Assembly (NCBI GenBank): GCA_024734495.1
Contig: JALMQS010000085.1
Location: forward strand, 14,918,048 to 14,982,047
DNA from: Forficula auricularia
Lineage: Eukaryota > Arthropoda > Insecta > Dermaptera > Forficulidae
Reading direction: 5' to 3'
Length of the DNA stretch: 64,000 nucleotides
Below are positions 12,862-24,070 of this stretch, in pieces. The notes under the pieces are model-generated. The model made no database searches. It was not told the origin of the DNA and saw nothing but the letters and a program-made list of their open reading frames with translations. The position numbers were made by a program, and so were the translations under genes. The first letter of the stretch is position 1, and every line of letters begins with the position of its first letter.

Positions 12862-13280
12862 CCAAGGGCAATAAATTATCGAGTGATGAAATAGAAACAT
12901 GGTCAACATTACATAAATTATGTATGTTGTTTTTTTACCTACAGTTAACAACAACAAGTTGAAAAAAGTTGGTTCAAGTTTTCGAAAAATCATTTGTACA
13001 AGTCGATTTAAAAATATGCTTTTACTTAGGTAGATTTAATTCTCAAAAGACCTCGAAAGTATAAAATTAACAGATAGTGAATCAGTGAAATTAATTTGTT
13101 TAGTTATTTTTCGCGACAATACTAGCAAAAACGTTCATGCTAGAGTATAGAGTATAGAACAGACAATAAGGATTCATAATTCATAAGCCCAAAACTTTTT
13201 GATGTTTAAGTACCACTACTAGCCAATTCCGTGCTCGTTTGACAAATCTGGCAACATTGTCCGAGCTTGTATATATTTTT

Positions 13281-14200
13281 AACCGACTTCAAAAAAGGAG
13301 GAGGTTCTCTATTCGACTGATTTTTTTTTGTCTATGTTACCTCATATCTCCACCAATTGTGAACCGATTTTGATTATTTTATTAGCATTGGGTTCAGTCT
13401 AGCTTCCGATTGGTCCCGTGTTTTTTTTTCATTCGTATTGGACCTTTTTTGTTATGTATGTACACGCATAACTTCATTGTTATGGACCGATTTCGATGAT
13501 TCTTTTTTATTGTAAAGGGGTTCCTTAGGGGTGGAATTTGGTCAAGTTCTGATAATATAATCAATGATAAAATAACGTAAATCTCCAATTCTTATGTGCA
13601 AATAATCGAAATTATAATAAATAAAATCTTTTATAAAAAAATCTTAAAACATTCATTTAAAACCCGCAAACGTTTCAAGAGAATTTCTATATTTATGAAT
13701 TGAATTTTTATTATCATTTTCTGATTCATTCGCCCGACGCTTTCTCTTACGAGATGCATACAAAATATTATCCTAAATCACAATTAAAAATATCACTAAA
13801 AAGAGAAAAATAAAAATAATTTTTATAAAAAAATAAATAAAACCGACTTGAAAAAAATTAAATGCAACAAATAAAATAATAATAACTTAAAAATCAAATA
13901 AAATACACTAAAAGGTATAAAATAATTATCTTATTTAGTTACAACTAAACGACGAAATATTAACATGAAATTAATTTTTGAAGTCGGTGACAAACATATA
14001 CATTATATGAATTGCACTCGACGGATCTTACTTATTACGTTTTGCGGGTACGCTCGCTTATATAGTTTGTTTGGCACCGAACTTCAAAAAGTAATTTCAT
14101 GTTAATATTTCGTCGTTTAGTTGTAACTAAATAAGATAATTATTTTATACCTTTTAGTGTATTTTATTTGATTTTTAAGTTATTATTATTTTATTTTTGC
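13281..14200. mobile_element. CCGACTTC foldback family, copy 2
   Basis: Same left end (AACCGACTTCAAAAAAGGAG) and palindromic right part as copy 1. The loop contains a GC-richer segment (about 14,020-14,075) that copy 3 carries in the opposite orientation and copy 1 lacks. Confidence 0.7.
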
Positions 14201-14970
14201 ATTTATATTATAGAAATTTCAGATAAAGTACATTATAAAGGGAGATTTATAAAACAAAAATTTCTTGATAAGCGATTGAAAGCTGTTGCTACAAAGGCTG
14301 AAGCGAAAAAACGTCAAAAAATTACTAAAGTTAACCCACTTTTTAGGTTAATTAATGTGTTGTTGCCAGCTTATTTTTAGTCTAAATTTTTCATTAAAAA
14401 TTTTTCATTAACATATTTATAGAAACTGTGTTGTAACTATGAATTAAAATTTTCTTAAAAAATGTATTATTTATTGTATGGTTTAGTTTTTTATAACAAT
14501 GGTAAGAAGAGTTTCTTAATTATAATTAAATATGTATGTAAACTTTCCGATATCCCAAATAGTGCACTGCAACTATAAGAGTCTGAAAAACTCTATCTTT
14601 GGAATTTAATATCTCCGGAACTACGTATATTGTTCATAAATTTCGTTTTGGCACCAATCTGTGCAGAAGTTTTTAAATATAATCTGTCTAAATTTCAAAA
14701 AAATCCTAAGAAAACCCATATGGTGAAACAACAACTACCTTAATGAACTCAATCTATTCTAGTTTTTAAGGAATTTGGTGTTGGTACTTTTGGTGAAACA
14801 TTTTTTTAAAATTATTGGATAAAAATACTTTTTCTGGTAGGTTTCACATTAAGATATAAAAATATTACGAATTTGTTTTTGGAGAATCTTTAATCTTCGA
14901 TATACATATTTTTCGGGTGACTAATCCGATCTTCAGGAGAAACTTTCTGTTTCTCCTGAAACTTTCTGTT

Positions 14971-15015
14971 TCTCCTGAAGATGGGTTAGTCACCCGAAAT
15001 ATATATATATCGAGA
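14971..15015 (+). ncRNA. hammerhead-like ribozyme motif (extra base before helix II)
   Basis: The core reads CTGAAGA, then one extra T, helix II GGGT/ACCC, GAAA, an AT-only helix III and C17. Helix I pairs TCTC (14,971-14,974) with GAGA (15,012-15,015). A second copy in tandem occupies 15,121-15,163, and an inverted diverged copy lies near 14,899-14,940. Confidence 0.5.
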
Positions 15016-15120
15016 TTAAAGATTCTCCAAAAATAAATTCGTTTTATTTTTTTATATCTTAATGTGAAACCTTACCAAGTGATTTTTATCCAATAATTTT
15101 ATCCATAATTACTTTCTGTT

Positions 15121-15163
15121 TCTCCTGAAGATGGGTTAGTCACCCGAAATATATATATCGAGA
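15121..15163 (+). ncRNA. hammerhead-like ribozyme motif, tandem copy
   Basis: Same core, helix II and helix I as the motif at 14,971, with an AT-only helix III shorter by four bases. The length change in a simple AT stem would keep the fold. Confidence 0.5.
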
Positions 15164-15417
15164 TTAAAGATTCTCCAAAAATAAATTCGTTTTATTTTTT
15201 TATATCTTAATGTGAAACCTCACTCAAGTATTTTTATCCAATAATTTCAATCTATTCTTTTAATAAAATGGGATTGTTTATCGAAAAATGTTTTGGCTTG
15301 GATACATATGATAGAGTTAGGTGATTTATTCAGATCCTAAATTGTATTAGAAAAAGTATTTTCAATCATTTTTTTGTTCTGTCTGTGTGTTTGTTTGGGT
15401 TCATATACATTAACTCA

Positions 15418-15740
15418 GTGGTGCTTAACCTTTTTAAGCTGCGACCCAAATTTGAGAAACATGTTCATGTCGCGACCCCCCACCCCGTCAAAAAAAATGA
15501 ATTACCTTTTTTTAGACAATATACTTTTTCTTCCATTTTCAATGATGACTTTTTTAAACCACATATAATATTATTTTGTAACAATTAAGATAACCAAAGG
15601 TATTTTTCGGTCTAAGGAAAATTTAATGAAAAAGACCGTGTTTTTCATATTTTCATTTTTCATAGTACTATTGAATAAATTACAATATATTTTTCAACTT
15701 ACAATAATAAGTAAAATATTTGATTAACGACTCTGCGCGA
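15418..15740. mobile_element. truncated hAT-like element (left end only)
   Basis: CAGTGGTGCTTAACC is a typical hAT terminus and is followed by C-rich sequence and GCGACCC motifs that recur at about 15,735. No inverted right terminus is found, so this is probably a broken copy. The two overlapping frames here (15,374-15,588) cross the terminus and are not genes. Confidence 0.4.
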
Positions 15741-17090
15741 CCCAATTTTATAACTCAAGAAGCGAAGTTCGTTTTTGTAATAAAATATTTGTATTTTCAA
15801 CATGGACATACAATCTTTTCCGAAATTCCGGGTGAAAACTGCAGAAAACATCATTTATTTTTTGATTTTATTGATATTTTAAGGTCAAATTATAATAAAG
15901 ATATAAAATAGTTGCGTACCGAGTCTTGAAAAAGTTTTTAATTTTTTTAATTAATGTGTTTTATTAGTGAGTGTGTGTGTATGTATTTTGGTTTATGCCA
16001 GCCAGTGGGAACATGGGTATATTGCCCCAGCCTTCTCTTATTAGTAGTTAATGAGAATAATTGTAAATTTGCTTTAAATCTTTAGCTAAATTTGTGAACA
16101 CCGACAGATAAAAAATCAACTAAAAATTGCCAATATGAGGCTTTCTCAGGCAGTAATTTTAAAGTGAATAAATCTGAAAAGTTAGCCTAATTTCAGAAAT
16201 TGATCTAGGTATTTTGTCAGGGGGGACAAGCTTGAATTTGCAGCCGCCCCCAACCACAAATACTAAACATATACATACCAAAATGTGCCAGCTTCTTAAA
16301 ATTTGCCGCCGGGGGCAAGTGTCCCCCTGTCCCCCTTCTCCTAGATACGGTCCTGCCTAATTCTACTTAACGAAATCCTTACAGAAATACTTTAGACCCT
16401 TTGGTAAAAAAATATGTGTGAGCTTCATCCACATCAGCTCACAGGTGGAAGTGAAACTTATTTAGCCGTAGATGTTATTGAAATAATTTAAATTTCCTAA
16501 TTTTAATAAATTTTATTTGTCATGAAATATTAGTGGGTTTTAAAAAATTATTTCCCCTTTATTGTAACAAAAAAATCAAACAGATACGTCGCTAAAGAAG
16601 TTTCACTTCAAAAAAAAAAAAAAATATTTATTTTCGACCCCACCCCAAAATAATAATTTTATTACAGTATTATTATGATTCCTGATTTTGTAGAAAATGA
16701 ATGTTTGATATGGTATATAACTTGGAAAATTTCAAATTATTATAAAATCATTTAGTATAGGAGACACATTGCTCTCACATAGAAAGATTGACAGACTTAA
16801 CGAAATTAATAGGTTCCGTTTGAACTTTAAAAGGAAACATAAAAATCGTCATGTCGATATACTATTTTAAATAAAGTTTTTTCACCAAAATTTATTTAAA
16901 TTAATTAAATAGGTTATATTCATAATGATGTAAATATCACTGTGATTAAGTTGCAATTTTTTTCCCATGATAGTTGCGTTAATACGGCCCTGGAGAAAGA
17001 AAGATATGGGTATTCAATCACGCAATTTGACAACGTCGCTTTACTTTTAAAATAGGAGAAAATCCGTACCGGGGACTCTCAGCGCGCGGA
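15741..17090. other. AT-rich DNA with a small GC-rich inverted repeat
   Basis: No supported gene. Around 16,215-16,350 a GTCAGGGGGGACAAG phrase is partly mirrored by GTGTCCCCCTGTCCCC, suggesting a small degenerate TIR element. A GT dinucleotide run lies near 15,965-15,980. Confidence 0.35.
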
Positions 17091-17110
17091 TAAATACAGT
17101 TAGTGTTTAT
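17060..17110 (+). promoter_or_regulatory. candidate promoter of SDR gene copy 1
   Basis: The stretch just upstream of the conserved putative first exon holds a TATA-like GATAAATAC and an initiator-like ACAGTTAGTG. The paralogous stretch at 55,385-55,405 keeps ATAAACACTGTGTTTATT. The call depends on the first-exon inference; no experiment is visible from sequence. Confidence 0.3.
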
Positions 17111-17192
17111 TAAAGTGGACTCGCGTGCAGTTCGAATAGAAAGTTTCTCTCAGGTGTATAGTGGGAAAATTCGCAACGAAGAATAAATATAG
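17092..17192 (+). other. putative non-coding first exon of SDR gene copy 1
   Basis: This block is conserved with 55,392-55,486 although most neighbouring DNA is not. Both copies end in AATAAATATAG directly followed by GTAAG, a good splice donor. It has no long open frame and would be 5' untranslated. The first intron would run to the acceptor at 29,438-29,439, about 12.2 kb. Conservation of the donor in both paralogues is what supports this; RNA evidence would settle it. Confidence 0.5.
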
Positions 17193-17863
17193 GTAAGTCC
17201 ACTGAACTTCATTTCTAATCTTATGATCTATTTAAATCAATAAGATAATATTTTTTTTCAAATTTATTTAATTATTAAACAAATTTGTCGAGATGTTATT
17301 GAGTTAATAATTATTTATGAAAAAAATGAAGAGAGAAATTTCGGATGAAATCACATAGATAGATATTTCTATTGTGATATTCACATCAGAGGTTATAACG
17401 TTTTGAAAATTTCTGAAGTCGTTTTCAAGTGATTGATGAGGCATTTAGCTTAAAATAGTTCCAGTCTATCTTTTTGGAATGACTTTACAAGCACGTAAAA
17501 ACAACTTCAGAAATTTAGGAAAAAGATAAAACTTATTCAAGACTTGGTACCACTAGACTCGTTTTAGTACTAAACTTAAAAATAATAAACTATATCGAAA
17601 TAATTTCTAAAATGTTTTTTGTATAAAATATATACAAATTCTTATATAAAACAATCTCAAAACGCTTATTAGAAATTCAAATGCTCCGGGCGAAATTCCC
17701 CTTTATCACTGGAAATTCGGAAAATAGTTGCTTAAAAAAATACATATATGTTGCAGTAAAAACCCGTTTTTTAGTATGAATTTGTATTAGGTATATTTAT
17801 GTTATAAGCATATATATTTATTAAATTCAAAGTTTTTCGCCTAGAGAAGTAGAATTTTTATAA

Positions 17864-17955
17864 ATTGAAGGAGGCAATAAAAGAGTGTGTCTTCTGCTGG
17901 AATTAAAAATTTATAATTCCAGCAGAAGACATACTCTTTAATTGTCTTCTTCAAT
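17864..17955. other. 92-nt near-perfect hairpin (41-bp stem, 10-nt loop)
   Basis: Arms 17,864-17,904 and 17,915-17,955 pair over 41 positions with one A/A mismatch and three differences that all become G-U wobbles when the plus strand is RNA. The loop is AAAAATTTAT. The size suits a small-RNA precursor, but the stem is more complete than usual for a miRNA, so an endo-siRNA hairpin or a tiny palindromic MITE are alternatives. Confidence 0.6.
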
Positions 17956-17999
17956 ATATATTTATATATTTTATGGAAAAGTAATTTACTTTATCAATG

Positions 18000-18631
18000 A
18001 AAATGTACTAATATAATGATGAGGTCTCAATTAAGAATATTTTTTAATTAAACGGTCGTTTATTTTGCAAATATTTTCATTCCTTACGAAAATTTATTAC
18101 TAAGGCGTAGGGGGAGTAATCAAAATCTTATTATGTCTTACACAGGGGTAAGGAGGGGTTGAATTAGCCACAAAAGCGGCTTAAGTAATTTATGAATGGT
18201 CCCTAAATCAACTTTTTTTTCGAATTTCCATTGATAAGAGGGGAATTCCTCTCAGAACATTTGAATTTCTATGTTTTATAATAGAATTTGTAATTATTTT
18301 ATAATAATAATAAATTAATTTGCATTTTTGAATAGGACGTTTTTAAAGCTAGAGAGCTCAAAATATAATAAGTTCTTCTAAAATACATAAAATTTGGCGC
18401 CAGAACACTCATTCTACGACCTTCGGTTCTCGAGTTATCGTGAATATCGGAATTCAGACACACAAACAGACACAAAGATAATTAATAGAGATTGTGGTGT
18501 TGGTGCAAGGTGAAACATCTTTAGACACAAAGATAGAAAAATAATCATAGTTGAAAATTCTTCTTTTTTTTCGCAATTTAGATATTTTTAAGGAAAATGA
18601 GCAAATAAAAAAAAAAAAATTTGCGTGAACC
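18000..18631. other. AT-rich intronic or intergenic DNA
   Basis: No supported gene. A GTTCTCGAGTTATCG phrase at 18,427-18,441 followed by CAGACACACAAACAGACAC resembles the 3' region of non-LTR elements. It lies inside the proposed first intron of SDR copy 1. Confidence 0.35.
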
Positions 18632-18785
18632 GAGGGGTGAACCGCGATTGGAATTAGGTGTACACCGTCATTGGAATTATTTGGAATTACTTTGGAATTC
18701 ATTAGATAATCTATTGTCATCTACTTGGAAATGAAAGTGGAAGTGGAAGTAGGTGTACACGATTTTAGGTCGCGGTTCACCACTC
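18632..18785 (-). mobile_element. short TIR element with internal minisatellite, copy 1
   Basis: Ends are GAGGGGTGAACCGCG and the inverse of GAGTGGTGAACCGCG, with a second inverted pair GGTGTACAC inside. The centre is made of TTGGAATTA-type repeats. TGCGTGAACC flanks both ends (18,622-18,631 and 18,786-18,795), a perfect 10-bp target duplication. A longer relative in the opposite orientation is at 43,282-43,485. A 10-bp duplication would fit a Mutator-like parent, but no transposase is seen. Confidence 0.65.
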
Positions 18786-19739
18786 TGCGTGAACCAAATA
18801 CTAGGGTCAAATAATTAGAAATCGAAAAATTGTGAACTTAAACGAGAATATCTCATTAAAAATGTCAAATATTTTCTGGTGTCTTATTATATTTTCTGAT
18901 AGACAAATCAGAAACTGAAGAATCAAATAAAATATTTAAAATAAATAGTTAAATAAAACAATAATTTTCATTTTATATATTATATGGTACATGGTCCGGA
19001 ATATATAGGATTCATTAGAAAACATTTTTGTGTTCATCTTTAAGAGAAAATCAATGAGGATGTCCTTTGCTTGATACACCTATATACCAAATTATAATTT
19101 TTAAATTTCATTTTCTTGATATTTATTAACTAATTGCATGAGGACAAAAGAGTCTTGAGTCACTTAAGCCTTTTCATTCATAAATTTCTCGTGAAAATGA
19201 ACGAATGGTGGTCTATCCATAAGGCGTTGCTTATATAACTTATTTGTCCGTTATCAGATTATAATCTACAATGTGTCATTCAGTGAAGTAGACAAGCGAT
19301 TTGGCTTATCTAGAGTAAAACATAACGATATTTATTATTCTTGAATATTTTTACGTATAGAATATTTGAATAAAGTGCTATACCTATATTATATTTAGTT
19401 TCAAAAATTCGAATTCAAGTTTTCTCTGCAATTACACGGTAAAGGTCTTCTTAATAAGATATAATTATTTCCAGCAATTAATAAGTCTGTCCGTATGTAT
19501 GTTTGGTTGCTTTTATGGTGGCGATAACTCAATAAATATAATAAAAATGAAATTTAAAAATTAAGTTAATCGAACTGGAGTATTTTTCGGGCAGATAAAA
19601 TTAGAAAAATTGTTAAAATTTATTTAATTAAAACAACTTGAGACATTTCAGTAATATTTTGGTTTAAATGGGTCGAATTTAAATAAGTAATTTTTTAGCA
19701 TTGAAAGATTTTTCTTGTTGAAAGTAGGATAGTTAATTT
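18786..19739. other. AT-rich DNA
   Basis: No supported gene. Around 19,040-19,075 a diverged copy of the GAGGATGTCCTYTGCTTGAT repeat is visible; its better copies are at 19,755, 45,020, 47,645 and 53,505. Confidence 0.35.
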
Positions 19740-20021
19740 AAAGAGGAAATCACAGAGGATGTCCTCTGCTTGATGCAAATAAATATATACTTATGTATAA
19801 ATGAATACATAGATAGATAGATAATCTATTTATTGGAGCCAATCTCTCTATCTACAGTCTTTTTATTGATATATTTTATCTGTCTTTACTTAAATCTTTA
19901 TAAGTGAATGAACTTACTAGTACTATTAGACGAATTTTGATCCACTCAAATGACAAAGAATAGATAAAATATTTTTAATAATAAAGACTAAAGATGAAGG
20001 CCAAGCCTTCAAAACAATATA

Positions 20022-21617
20022 CGGGCCCCGTTCCATCTCAATTGGCCCACCAATATTTTTTCTTTTTAAATAAAATTATGCTAATTCACGGTAAATTTAA
20101 CTTAAATATTTATTTTTATTATCATTTGGAACAACATTTTAAACAATTTAAAACATTTTATTGTAACGTCTAACTTAAAATTATTTTTTAATTGTTAAAA
20201 ACAAGGAAACATACAAAATCCAAAAACTTTACCACTGTGTTATTTTTAATTACGACTTGAATTCTTTTGGGCAACGTACTTATTAAGTTTTTACACTCAT
20301 CTTGAGTGAAAGTATCGCAAATATTTTGAAGTTTGTGTTTAAATTCGACTACGTTTCTAGCTGGTTGTATTCGTAATAGCTTTTTCATTGTGTGCCAAAG
20401 AGTTTCTATTGGTGACAAGTCGGGACTGTTTGCCACCCACTCCAAAAGTTGAACATTATGATCAGAAAGCCATTTTAAAGATTTTTCTTGATATATTGCA
20501 GGCCGCCCCGTCTTGTTGGAACACAAAATTATTATTATTCTGCAATGCATCTGCCATTGTTGGAAGTAACGATTTTTTTAAATCTCTAAATATTTATTGG
20601 TGTTTACAATTCCATCACTGAAGTGAAGATTTCCAACACCTCTAGCAGACATTGAACCCCATACCATAACTGAAGCAGGAAATTTTACTTTCTTTTAAGC
20701 AATCTGAATTGAAAGCTTCATTTTTCTGACAAATAACTTTGCTTAGATTGTCCCCAACACAAACTTCAAAACGAGACTCATCACTCCAATGGACACTATT
20801 CCATTCATCACTCGTCCAATTAATTTGACTTTTAGCCCATTTAAACCGGGTTTTCTTTTGTTTTAATGTCAAGAGTGGCTTTTCTTTCGCCTAAAAAAAA
20901 ATTAGTAAAATTACAAAAAAAATTTTGGAATAAGTTGCAATAAAATTACCTTGTAAGTTTTAAAATCTAACTTAAGGGCTTCTCTATGGCACGTGGATCT
21001 TGAAACACTTCGCCCTACAGCATCGCTCCAAAGAACAGATAATTCACCATAGTTCGAACGCCTGTTTTTTCTAATAATCTTCTTCAATGCCCGTCTATCA
21101 GCATCTGATATTTTGGATTTCGACGCATACCGAGGTTTTGTAGCTATTGTACCCATTGTTTTATAAACTCGAATAATATTTCTGACAGTAAACTTTGATA
21201 AATTAACTAGATCGCCAATTTCCGCGTTTGATTTTCCCTTTTAAATAAATTGATAATAATTGAGCGAATTTTTTCATCAACAACCTTTCCACGAGTCATT
21301 TTTACAAATAATCAACAAAACAAACTTTCTTTTGTTGGAAAAAGGCAAAGCCTACTTGATTATTTCACATATTCAAAGATTCTTAAAAAAAAATGAATTC
21401 GTGAAAAGCAAAGAATTATTTTTTATATAAAAATATGTTTTTAACAATTAAAAAATAATTTTAAGTTAAATGTTAGAATAAAATGTTTTAAATTGTTTAA
21501 AATGTTGTTCCAAATGATAATAAAAATAAATATTTAAATTAAATTTGCCGTGAATTAGCATAATTTTATTTTTAAAGAAAAAATATTGGTGGGCCAATTG
21601 AGATGGGACGGGGCTCG
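20022..21617 (-). mobile_element. Tc1-type transposon, 1,596 bp
   Basis: Inverted repeats of about 180 bp (20,022-20,205 and 21,437-21,617) begin CGGG[C]CCCGT / CGAGCCCCGT and include CATCTCAATTGGCCCACC. The element is flanked by TA on each side (20,020-20,021 and 21,618-21,619), the expected Tc1 target duplication. The repeats differ at several sites and the transposase frame is broken, so the copy is old and not autonomous. Confidence 0.9.
20188..21299 (-). pseudogene. Tc1 transposase pseudogene (DD34E)
   Basis: Pieces in several frames follow Tc1 order. From the start at 21,297-21,299: an N-terminal helix-turn-helix part (IGDLVNLSKFTVRNIIRVYK), a second DNA-binding part with DADRRALKKIIRKNRRS, then the catalytic region. 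The first Asp is in VHWSDESRFEV (about 20,790), the second in FVFQQDGA (about 20,520), and the Glu in SPDLSPIETLW (about 20,410), with 34 residues between the last two once the frameshift is bridged. At least three frame breaks prevent translation. The enzyme would cut and paste the element at TA sites. Termination is at 20,188. Confidence 0.88.
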
Positions 21618-21837
21618 TATAGTCTCTAACAAATAAATTATATAAATATATATTTGGTATATTTTTATTTGCATCAAGTAGAGACAGCCTCAGTGATTTT
21701 TTTGAAAACATACTTTTGAATTTAATTTGTATGGCAATATCTTAACAATGAATTAAGAATTTTTCAATATTCAGGGTACCTATATAAATTTTATTATAAT
21801 TTTTATTATATTATTGTATGTTTGGGAAAATATTGAT

Positions 21838-22206
21838 TAAAGTAAGTGGATATTGATGAGGCAGTCCAAAAAAGAAGAGAATTTATACTATCTTTTTATT
21901 TTTATTCAAAAACAGACGTTTCGGAGGCTATTCCCTCCTTTTTCAGGATTTTGAAAAGTCAGTGAAGGAAATCCAATGCGACATTTTCCTCTCTCTCCTC
22001 TTTCAGTGGCAGTAACATAATATATTGTATTTCATTCTCAGAAGAATTATAATGTCATTATAGAGGGGAATATCGCATTGGATTTCTTTCACTGGCTTTT
22101 CAAATCTCTGAAAAAGAAGGGCAACCTCTGAAACGTCGGTTTTTGAATAAAAATAAAAAGATAGTATAAATTATCTTCTTTTTTTGGTCTGCCTCATCAA
22201 TATCCA
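21838..22206. mobile_element. foldback element with degenerate hammerhead-like motifs (family shared with 45,160-45,555)
   Basis: Arms about 21,838-22,020 and 22,060-22,206 are inverted copies. The arms contain GACGTTTCGGAGG / CCTCTGAAACGTC, the hammerhead-like core on both strands, with CTGAAAAAGGAGG on the minus strand at about 21,935-21,947. Outer ends read GATATTGATGAGGCAGTC. The same unit, better preserved, is at 45,160-45,555. Confidence 0.65.
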
Positions 22207-24070
22207 TTTAATTCACTTATCAGTCCGTCTCCAAAAATTACTCCAGTCTTATTGATTAAAGTTTGTTTAAAAATATCTAACTGATGTCAAAGGTTACTTT
22301 CTGATTTGATAAATATTACTACAAATAACCTTAAAATATATTTATTTATTTTAATTATTTAAATAATATTATTTGATCAATTTTTGAAATGTAATTTCTT
22401 ATACGAGTTTGGGTGGCCAATTGTTAAATATTTATCGAAGAATAGAGGAGGTAGCCTAGTGAATTTTTATTATTTGTATTCATAATATTTACATTGAATA
22501 TTATAAAATAGTGAAAATGCTTGACATCACTCTTCAGAAAATAAATTAACAATCTCTTCTTTAATCACATAAGAATTTTTTGTAATTTTCTGCGGAAAGG
22601 TCTGAATTTAGTAACTCCAAACTCTAAATCGTTGTTTTCAATGGAGATACAAACATAAACACAAAGATAGAAAAAATATTGCCAGAAAATTATTTTTCTC
22701 CAAATTTTAGGCAATCCTAAACACAATAAAGCCAAAAATTTGAAAGTTTTTTTAGTGAATTCAATACTCCGGACGCTACACAAAGTTAGTCCTAAATGTT
22801 CTCTTATTCTTACAAACAGTATTTCCCCTTTATTACGGATTTCAGCATTTCAAATTTGATAACTTCGTCAATATGTAGCTTTAGTGGATTAGAATTTGAA
22901 TAAAGTGTAAATACCTTACTGCGACTTCATTTTGTGTTTATTTATTTTAAATACATATTTATTATGTAATAATTTCTTATTATTTTGAGTAACCATTATA
23001 TTTCTTGTTTTCCTTTTTATATTTTATATACTTTAATATAGAAAATAATAAAGTGGCTCCATTTTTTAACACATTACAGTACATTTTACTAAAATGATTT
23101 GTACATTCGAATAAAAGCTCGCGGCACTACTGGTCTATAATACTTTTTTGCACTTTGGTGCAATCATCAAAGGGTGAACATATTCATTCTGAGAAATAAA
23201 TACCAATTGCACAAGAAATAATCATATTTCCCTGTGACACGACACACGATTTTTTTTCCTTGAACAAGTCTATTTACATTTCAGTTGGAAAACAAGTCGA
23301 TCACTTCCAACTAGAGCTCAAATAGCAAATTTGAGAGATCACAGCTGAAATATATGTATTTTTAACTTTGGTTCCGGGATAAGTTGAAGACCTCCTGAGA
23401 GTGAAAATTCTCTAACTCACAATGGGTAAAGATAAACAAAATTCCAGATTTCCCCATCTAGTATCAACATACTAAAGTTATATTGTCGTATATCACTTGA
23501 TCTTGGAATCGGGATTACTTGACGTGTCATTACAATTTTATGAAAACATTTTTGAATTATTCGATTTCAATTATCGAACGCGGAAAAGAAATAGAGCATA
23601 AGTAAATACATGTTAAATTCAAACCGGTTAGAACTGTAATAAATAATATTTTACTTATAGGTTTTTATCATGTATAATTAATTAATTAAACTTGTTTTTC
23701 ATAGAGAAATTGATTTTCTCTGACTAAGAAGAATTAATTAGTCAGAGCTCGTGATAGGATTTACCTGTCGGCGCCTAAGTATTAATTTCACTTTACAAAT
23801 TTGAATTTGTTTTTCTCCTCGTGTTCAAATCCGAATTGTCTGAAACATGGAGAAAAATCAGTTTCAAAAATCATTTTTTTTTGGTGAGTGTGTACCTAGG
23901 TCTAGATTAAAATACCCAAAATAAGAGAAGTTCGTTTGAAACCAAAAGGTTAATATTTCCAAAATGAAAAACTGATTAGATTCAGCTTCAGGAATTGCAG
24001 AAAATAACAAAAGAATAAGTAGATATATATGGAGATTTTTAACATGGATCGATTGAGTGCAGAAATAGTG
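22207..24070. other. AT-rich DNA inside the proposed first intron, with one duplicated block
   Basis: No supported gene. Bases 23,325-23,750 match 57,165-57,565 (duplication block), including TTTTTAACTTTGGTTC and TGTCATTACAATTTTA. The frame at 22,565-22,783 is composition driven. Confidence 0.45.

Larger units (their letters stand above)
14797..15254. mobile_element. PLE-type terminal repeat array: one inverted and two tandem copies
   Basis: A unit of about 145 bp occurs on the minus strand (about 14,800-14,945) and twice in tandem on the plus strand (about 14,960-15,110 and 15,111-15,254). Each unit carries a hammerhead-like motif followed by GATTAAAGATTCTCC. Tandem plus inverted terminal repeats are a known habit of Penelope-like elements and of hammerhead-bearing retrozymes. 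No coding sequence is present. Confidence 0.65.
19740..21712. mobile_element. PLE-type repeat split by a Tc1 insertion
   Basis: The left piece (19,740-20,021) carries the GAGGATGTCCTCTGCTTGAT end and a degenerate hammerhead-like core, AAGATGAAGGCCAAGCCTTC, stopping within CAAAAC. The right piece resumes at 21,618 with TATAGTCTCTAAC, which is what follows that core in intact relatives (for example 47,986-48,000), and runs to the inverted repeat end near 21,700. So the Tc1 element landed in the TATA of the ribozyme loop. Confidence 0.6.

Noticed and set aside
14797..15254. CRISPR array
   Set aside because: Repeat units are adjoining and partly inverted, without unique spacers, in a eukaryotic genome.
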